Origin: Fusobacterium nucleatum_L
Lineage (GTDB): Bacteria; Fusobacteriota; Fusobacteriia; Fusobacteriales; Fusobacteriaceae
NCBI RefSeq assembly: GCF_050231725.1
Contig: NZ_CP077172.1
Coordinates: 1,550,001 to 1,614,000, forward strand
Reading direction: 5' to 3'
DNA: 64,000 bases
A program made the position numbers and the translations under genes. Positions 62,698-64,000 of the stretch are shown in pieces (the stretch's first letter is position 1; the number at the start of each line of letters is the position of its first letter). The notes under the pieces are model-generated. The model did no database searches. It was not told the origin of the DNA and saw only the letters and a program-made list of their open reading frames with translations.

Positions 62698-63612
62698 ATG
62701 ATTAACACAGAAAAAATTTGGATGAATGGGAAACTAGTATGGCATGATGATGCTAATATACATATATTATCTCATGTAGTTCACTATGGTAGTTCAGTAT
62801 TTGAAGGAATAAGAATTTATAAGACAGAAAATGGTCCTGCAATTTTTAGATTAAGAGAACATGTTAAAAGACTTTTTGACTCAGCAAAAATTTATAGAAT
62901 GGAAATTCCATATTCAATAGAAGAAATTGAACAAGCTATTATAGAAACTGTAAAAGCTAATAACTTAGAACAAGGTTATATTCGTCCAATAGTTTATCGT
63001 GGTTATTTTGAATTAGGTGTTACTCCTTCAAGATGTCCAGTGGATGTTGCAATAGCAGCTTGGTCTTGGGGAGCATATTTAGGTGAAGAAGCTCTTAATA
63101 ATGGTATAAGAGTACAAGTTTCTAGTTGGAGAAGACCTGCTTTAAATACTTTACCTTCTCTTGCAAAAGCTGGAGGAAATTATTTAAGTTCACAACTTAT
63201 TAGATTAGAAGCCCTTAATAATGGATATGAAGAAGGAATTGCTCTTGATTATTTAGGAAATGTTAGTGAAGGTAGTGGAGAAAATTTATTTGTAGTTTTA
63301 AATGGGAAATTAATAACTCCAAATTTAGCTTCTTCTGCACTTGGAGGAATAACAAAAGATACAGTTATTCAACTTGCAAATAAATTAGGATATGAAGTTG
63401 TAGAACAAGCTATACCAAGAGAACTTTTATATATTTGTGATGAATTATTTTTAACAGGGACTGCTGCTGAGGTAACTCCTGTTTACTCTGTTGATAATAT
63501 TAAAGTTGGAAATGGAGATAAAACAATAACTAAGGCTTTACAAAAAGAATTCTTTAATCTTGCTCACGGAAGACATGAACTTTCTGAAAAATTCTTAGCA
63601 TATGTAAAATAA
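62698..63612 (+). CDS. ilvE: Branched-chain amino-acid aminotransferase
   Basis: Fold type IV PLP aminotransferase of 304 residues, the last step in Leu, Ile and Val synthesis, or the first in their breakdown. YGSSVFEGIRIYK (about residues 30-42), the PLP-lysine segment AKAGGNYLSSQ (about 160-170), the EGSGENLFVV loop and LFLTGTAAEVTPV are conserved. ATG 62698 has AAGGAG about 8 nt upstream; a GTG at 62689 in frame overlaps that site. Preceded by the predicted attenuator. Monocistronic with a downstream terminator. Confidence 0.96.
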   Translation: MINTEKIWMNGKLVWHDDANIHILSHVVHYGSSVFEGIRIYKTENGPAIFRLREHVKRLFDSAKIYRMEIPYSIEEIEQAIIETVKANNLEQGYIRPIVYRGYFELGVTPSRCPVDVAIAAWSWGAYLGEEALNNGIRVQVSSWRRPALNTLPSLAKAGGNYLSSQLIRLEALNNGYEEGIALDYLGNVSEGSGENLFVVLNGKLITPNLASSALGGITKDTVIQLANKLGYEVVEQAIPRELLYICDELFLTGTAAEVTPVYSVDNIKVGNGDKTITKALQKEFFNLAHGRHELSEKFLAYVK

Positions 63613-63613
63613 A

Positions 63614-63640
63614 AAAATAAGGGCTTTATGCCCTTATTTT
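63614..63640. terminator. Bidirectional terminator between ilvE and metK
   Basis: AAAATAAGGGC and GCCCTTATTTT form a perfect 11-bp stem with a 5-nt loop, T-rich on both outer ends, between the convergent genes. Confidence 0.88.
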
Positions 63641-63652
63641 ATTTATCCTTTG

Positions 63653-64000
63653 TTAGTTGATAGCTTTTTTTAATTCATCAACTTTGTTTAGTCTTTCCCA
63701 AGGAGTGTCAATATCTGTTCTTCCAATATGACCAAATGCCGCTAAATCTTGATATTGAAAATTACCTTCTCTCAATTCAAGAGCTTTTTCTATTCCTCTT
63801 GGAGATAAATCAAATACCTTTGATACAGCTTCTGAAATTTTATTTTCATCAATTTTTGAAGTTCCAAAAGTATCAACCTTAATTGACACTGGGTGAGAAA
63901 CACCTATTGCATAAGATAATTGAATTTCACACTTATCAGCAAGTTCAGCTGCAACAATATTTTTAGCTACCCATCTAGCAGCATAAGCAGCGGATCTATC
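63653..64000 (-). CDS. metK: S-adenosylmethionine synthetase, 3' part
   Basis: The last 115 codons of MetK, which makes SAM from methionine and ATP. The frame is open to the window edge and begins DRSAAYAARWVAKNIVAA, continuing with CEIQLSYAIGVSHPVSIKV, PRGIEKALELR and YQDLAAFGHIGR, all C-terminal MetK segments. The Met at 63889 is internal, not a start. The N-terminal two thirds lie beyond 64000. Convergent with ilvE. Confidence 0.96.
   Translation of the reverse strand, partial: DRSAAYAARWVAKNIVAAELADKCEIQLSYAIGVSHPVSIKVDTFGTSKIDENKISEAVSKVFDLSPRGIEKALELREGNFQYQDLAAFGHIGRTDIDTPWERLNKVDELKKAIN

Noticed and set aside
63653..63889. Separate 78-residue gene at the right edge
   Set aside because: The frame continues without a stop to 64000 and the added residues are typical MetK sequence, so the Met is internal.

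Overview
The window reads as chromosome of a Fusobacterium, most likely of the F. nucleatum group. The DNA is very AT-rich, coding strands favour A/T-ending codons, and strong GGAGG-type ribosome sites are common. The gene set combines Gram-negative envelope genes (a tripartite RND pump, lipooligosaccharide glycosyltransferases, TraT-like and other lipoproteins) with clostridial-style housekeeping genes (SepF, class A PBP, FprA-type flavoprotein, QueH, NhaC-type transporter). The species call is inference; no rRNA is present.

Layout. 1-1371: 5' part of an FprA flavodiiron protein and a flavodoxin, both minus. 1448-7020: an operon outer-membrane factor, periplasmic adaptor, RND pump (minus), with a TetR-type palindrome on its promoter. 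7209-20626: nine tightly packed minus genes, alaX-like, rlmN, PBP1A, UvrD-helicase/nuclease, sbcD, sbcC, queH, a membrane protein and a MORN-repeat protein. 20771-28893: NADH oxidase, cold-shock protein with a long structured leader, two inner-membrane transporters (AbrB-like, YeiH-like), a VanZ-like protein, a LOG protein, plsY-dnaN, secG and the siroheme/haem genes. 30422-35945: a lipooligosaccharide core cluster (deacetylase, GT2, three GT9 heptosyltransferase-like proteins, an RfaY-like kinase) running straight into recA-recX-tsaD (35953-38652).

38886-44208: a cupin protein, then a D-serine module (D-threonine-aldolase-like enzyme, dsdA, GntP permease) divergent from an XRE-cupin regulator, with a duplicated 21-bp sequence between them. 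44460-44804: tmRNA. 44917-54108: VWA protein, Nim-like protein, TraT, phosphohexomutase, hemW, yggS, sepF, a PP-loop/NFACT-R fusion, rsmB and an O-methyltransferase. 54109-59630 is the most disturbed part: a stop-interrupted GyrI-like remnant, a lipoprotein, a HAD phosphatase, an IS1182-type element and citX-citC without the citrate lyase subunits.

The most notable regulatory content is at the right end. An NhaC-family transporter (60025-61404) is preceded by a short open frame with five consecutive tyrosine codons (59790-59873), mutually exclusive RNA stems and a U-run terminator. This is a predicted ribosome-dependent tyrosine attenuator and implies that the transporter carries tyrosine. 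About 2.7 kb further on, ilvE (62698-63612) is preceded by a second small open frame rich in Ile/Leu/Val codons and another terminator, a predicted branched-chain amino-acid attenuator. Between them lie tRNA-Arg(CCU) and an EamA transporter. The window closes in the 3' part of metK (minus).
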